From assembly GCA_011371325.1 (NCBI GenBank), contig DRQV01000156.1:1-9012 (forward strand): 9,012 nt of DNA, in the 5' to 3' direction. This stretch comes from Thioploca sp. GTDB taxonomy: Bacteria > Pseudomonadota > Gammaproteobacteria > Beggiatoales > Beggiatoaceae. The translations under genes were made by a program, and so were the position numbers. This document shows, piece after piece, positions 7,609 to 9,012 of the stretch. Numbering within the stretch: position 1 is the first letter of the stretch; every line of letters begins with the position of its first letter. The notes under the pieces are model-generated. The model searched no databases. It was not told where the DNA came from and saw only the letters and a list, made by a program, of their open reading frames with translations.

Positions 7609-7926
7609 TTAGTTATTTTTTGGTGGAATATAATTTGGATCATTGGGATTAAGAAAAATAAAGCTAAATTTGCCAGCTTCAATTTCCACAAAATCCATTA
7701 CTGCATCTTGTAACAAGTTTTGATAATTTTTTTCATATACAACGTCGATCCCATCACAATTAATTTTTATATCATCATCTTTGATAGTATCAAATCCCAT
7801 TTTATTATATTCAATACTACCATCTTTTTTGGTATAAGGAGCAAGTCGTAAAGCCATTCCTTGCATATCTCCATCTTTAGAAGCCTGTAAAATTTGAGCA
7901 GCAGCTTTCTTAGTAACGCTAAGCAT
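7609..7926 (-). CDS. dsrR: DsrR, IscA-like protein lacking the Fe-S cysteines
   Basis: This is an A-type carrier (HesB/IscA) fold protein of 105 residues. The framework is clear: VTKKAAAQIL at the start, ALRLAPYTKK at 25-34 (GLRLGVRTSGC in IscA), DAVMDFVE, and FSFIFLNPNDPN near 87-98. All three IscA metal-ligand cysteines are gone: the first is replaced in the KKDGS region, and the C-terminal CGC is replaced by PNYIPP. The only cysteine, Cys57, lies elsewhere. This is how DsrR of Allochromatium vinosum differs from IscA; there it binds neither iron nor Fe-S clusters and affects sulfur oxidation and dsr expression. Its position directly after a dsrN-type gene, with an 8-base overlap, confirms the assignment. 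A strong AGGAGA site lies five bases before the ATG, inside dsrN. The function beyond a regulatory or scaffold role is unsettled even in the model organism. Confidence 0.9.
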   Translation of the reverse strand: MLSVTKKAAAQILQASKDGDMQGMALRLAPYTKKDGSIEYNKMGFDTIKDDDIKINCDGIDVVYEKNYQNLLQDAVMDFVEIEAGKFSFIFLNPNDPNYIPPKNN

Positions 7927-9012
7927 TTGTTTCTCCTATTTTATGAGAATGAATAAATTTGACAAATCTTTTAGTCCAATGATTGCTTTTTACATCATGC
8001 AAATGAGCATAACTGGCTAAAGTATTTTTATAAATAATTCCATCATGTTTACCATCTAAACCTTCGCCACGCAATACTTGGTAAGCAAATTTTAAATCAG
8101 TTGGTAAATTAACTACTCGTGAATAATGAAATTCATGAGCATAAAAATCTTGACTAATTGGGTTTAATGTTGGCCATAATCCTTGTCCGGTTTCAGTTAG
8201 ATGGACATAACCACGACCTTGGGGTTGAACTTCCATTATTGTATCAAAAGGTAAAATTCCCACCATTTTATAGCTTTGTTGTTGCCAAGTTATTTGACGG
8301 GATAAATACATAAGCCCACCACATTCAGCGTAAACAGGCATTTTTTGTTCAATTGCATTGTAAATATCTTGTTTCAAACTATCATTATTAGCTAGTTCAG
8401 CCATTTTTGTTTCTGGAAAGCCTCCACCAATAAATAAAGCATCAATTGCTGGCAAATGAGAGTCATGTATTGCATCAATAAATATTAATTCAGCTCCAGC
8501 AGCTTGTAAGGCAATTAAATCGTCAGGATAGTAAAAAGCAAAGGCTGCATCCCGAATAATTCCTATTTTTACTAAAATAATATTACTAGGTTGATTATTA
8601 AAAATTGGGGAGGTCGTATTAATATTTTTAGGAATAATTTGGTCAAGATCGACTTGAAAAGCGATTAAATCAGCAATTTTATTAATTTTAATTTGAGCTT
8701 GGTTATCTTCATTGTTAGGAATTAAGCCTAAATGACGTTCTTTAATCTCTAATTCAGAGGCACGTCGCACTGAACCTATAACTTTGATATCAGTGTGATA
8801 TTCAACTGCATTACGTAATTTATTTTCATGCCGTTCTCCACCAACTTGATTAAAAATAACTCCTGTAATATTAATTGTGTTATCAAACAGTTGATAACCT
8901 AATAATAGTGGTGCTATTCCACGTGTCATACCTTTTGTATCAATCACCAATATCACGGGTGTTTTCAATAAAGAAGCTAACGCAGCATTACTATCACTAC
9001 CTTTGACATCCA
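7919..9012 (-). CDS. dsrN: DsrN, CobB/CbiA-like glutamine-dependent sirohaem amidase (N-terminus beyond the window)
   Basis: The frame is open from the right edge to a TAG at 7919-7921, so 363 residues are visible. The TTG at 8968 is an internal leucine: upstream codons continue DVKGSDSNAALASLL into KTPVILVIDTKGMTRG, the conserved CbiA core. About 90-100 N-terminal residues, including the ATP-binding P-loop, lie outside. The C-terminal class I amidotransferase domain (GATase_3) is complete: GGGFPE, then the nucleophile Cys in PVYAECGGLMYLS (codon 8321-8323), HEFHYS, and a terminal SYAHLHD likely bearing the catalytic His. The family includes cobyrinate a,c-diamide synthase. The overlap with dsrR identifies this copy as DsrN, which amidates sirohaem to sirohaem amide for DsrAB. 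A true cobyrinate synthase is the alternative, but no other cobalamin gene is near. The end of the gene supplies the dsrR ribosome site, so the two are translationally coupled. Confidence 0.88.
   Translation of the reverse strand, partial: DVKGSDSNAALASLLKTPVILVIDTKGMTRGIAPLLLGYQLFDNTINITGVIFNQVGGERHENKLRNAVEYHTDIKVIGSVRRASELEIKERHLGLIPNNEDNQAQIKINKIADLIAFQVDLDQIIPKNINTTSPIFNNQPSNIILVKIGIIRDAAFAFYYPDDLIALQAAGAELIFIDAIHDSHLPAIDALFIGGGFPETKMAELANNDSLKQDIYNAIEQKMPVYAECGGLMYLSRQITWQQQSYKMVGILPFDTIMEVQPQGRGYVHLTETGQGLWPTLNPISQDFYAHEFHYSRVVNLPTDLKFAYQVLRGEGLDGKHDGIIYKNTLASYAHLHDVKSNHWTKRFVKFIHSHKIGETNA
7932..7937 (-). promoter_or_regulatory. Strong Shine-Dalgarno site of dsrR inside dsrN
   Basis: Minus-strand AGGAGA sits five bases ahead of the dsrR ATG (7924-7926), within the last codons of dsrN. 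It is the best ribosome-binding site seen in the window. It fixes the dsrR start and indicates coupled translation of the overlapping pair. Confidence 0.75.

Noticed and set aside
7600..7614. AACTA/TAGTT hairpin at the dsrR stop codon as a terminator
   Set aside because: The stem is only five mostly A-T pairs, overlaps the stop codon and lacks a convincing T-run on the minus strand.

Overview
The window is AT-rich gammaproteobacterial-type DNA, about one third G+C by eye. The strongest clue to lifestyle is at the right edge. A CobB/CbiA-like amidotransferase (dsrN, running off the window) overlaps a cysteine-poor IscA-like gene (dsrR). This pair is characteristic of the reverse-acting dissimilatory sulfite reductase (dsr) cluster of sulfur-oxidising bacteria. 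Together with the low G+C, a decayed gene and a C-terminally shortened AsmA-family gene, it suggests a sulfur oxidiser with some genome erosion. The SUP05/Thioglobus group and clam or mussel symbionts would fit, but that placement is inference.

Plus strand, positions 1 to 4189, three genes in a row. First is gatC, complete except for its start codon, which probably straddles the left edge. Then comes a secreted single-haem c protein with a Tll0287-like (DUF3365) domain. Last is a full-length RND-type inner-membrane efflux permease. The gaps are 33 and 36 bases, so one transcript is plausible. gatA does not follow gatC, and no periplasmic adaptor or outer-membrane channel gene lies beside the permease.

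Positions 4190 to 4372 are a short spacer between convergent genes. It carries an 11-base inverted repeat but no recognisable gene.

Minus strand, read from 9012 down to 4373: dsrN (partial), dsrR, a secreted Mip/FkpA-type FKBP peptidyl-prolyl isomerase with its own likely promoter, the remains of a membrane-protein gene broken by two in-frame TAG codons, and an AsmA-family protein that stops early in its expected C-terminal domain.

Functionally, the right end belongs to sulfur oxidation: sirohaem amidation for DsrAB, plus a regulatory IscA-like protein. The middle and left are envelope functions (periplasmic folding, AsmA-type lipid or outer-membrane homeostasis, export), with gatC serving tRNA amidation. 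No RNA gene, insertion sequence, CRISPR array or phage feature was seen. The best candidate for an uncharacterised pairing is the Tll0287-like haem protein next to the RND permease.
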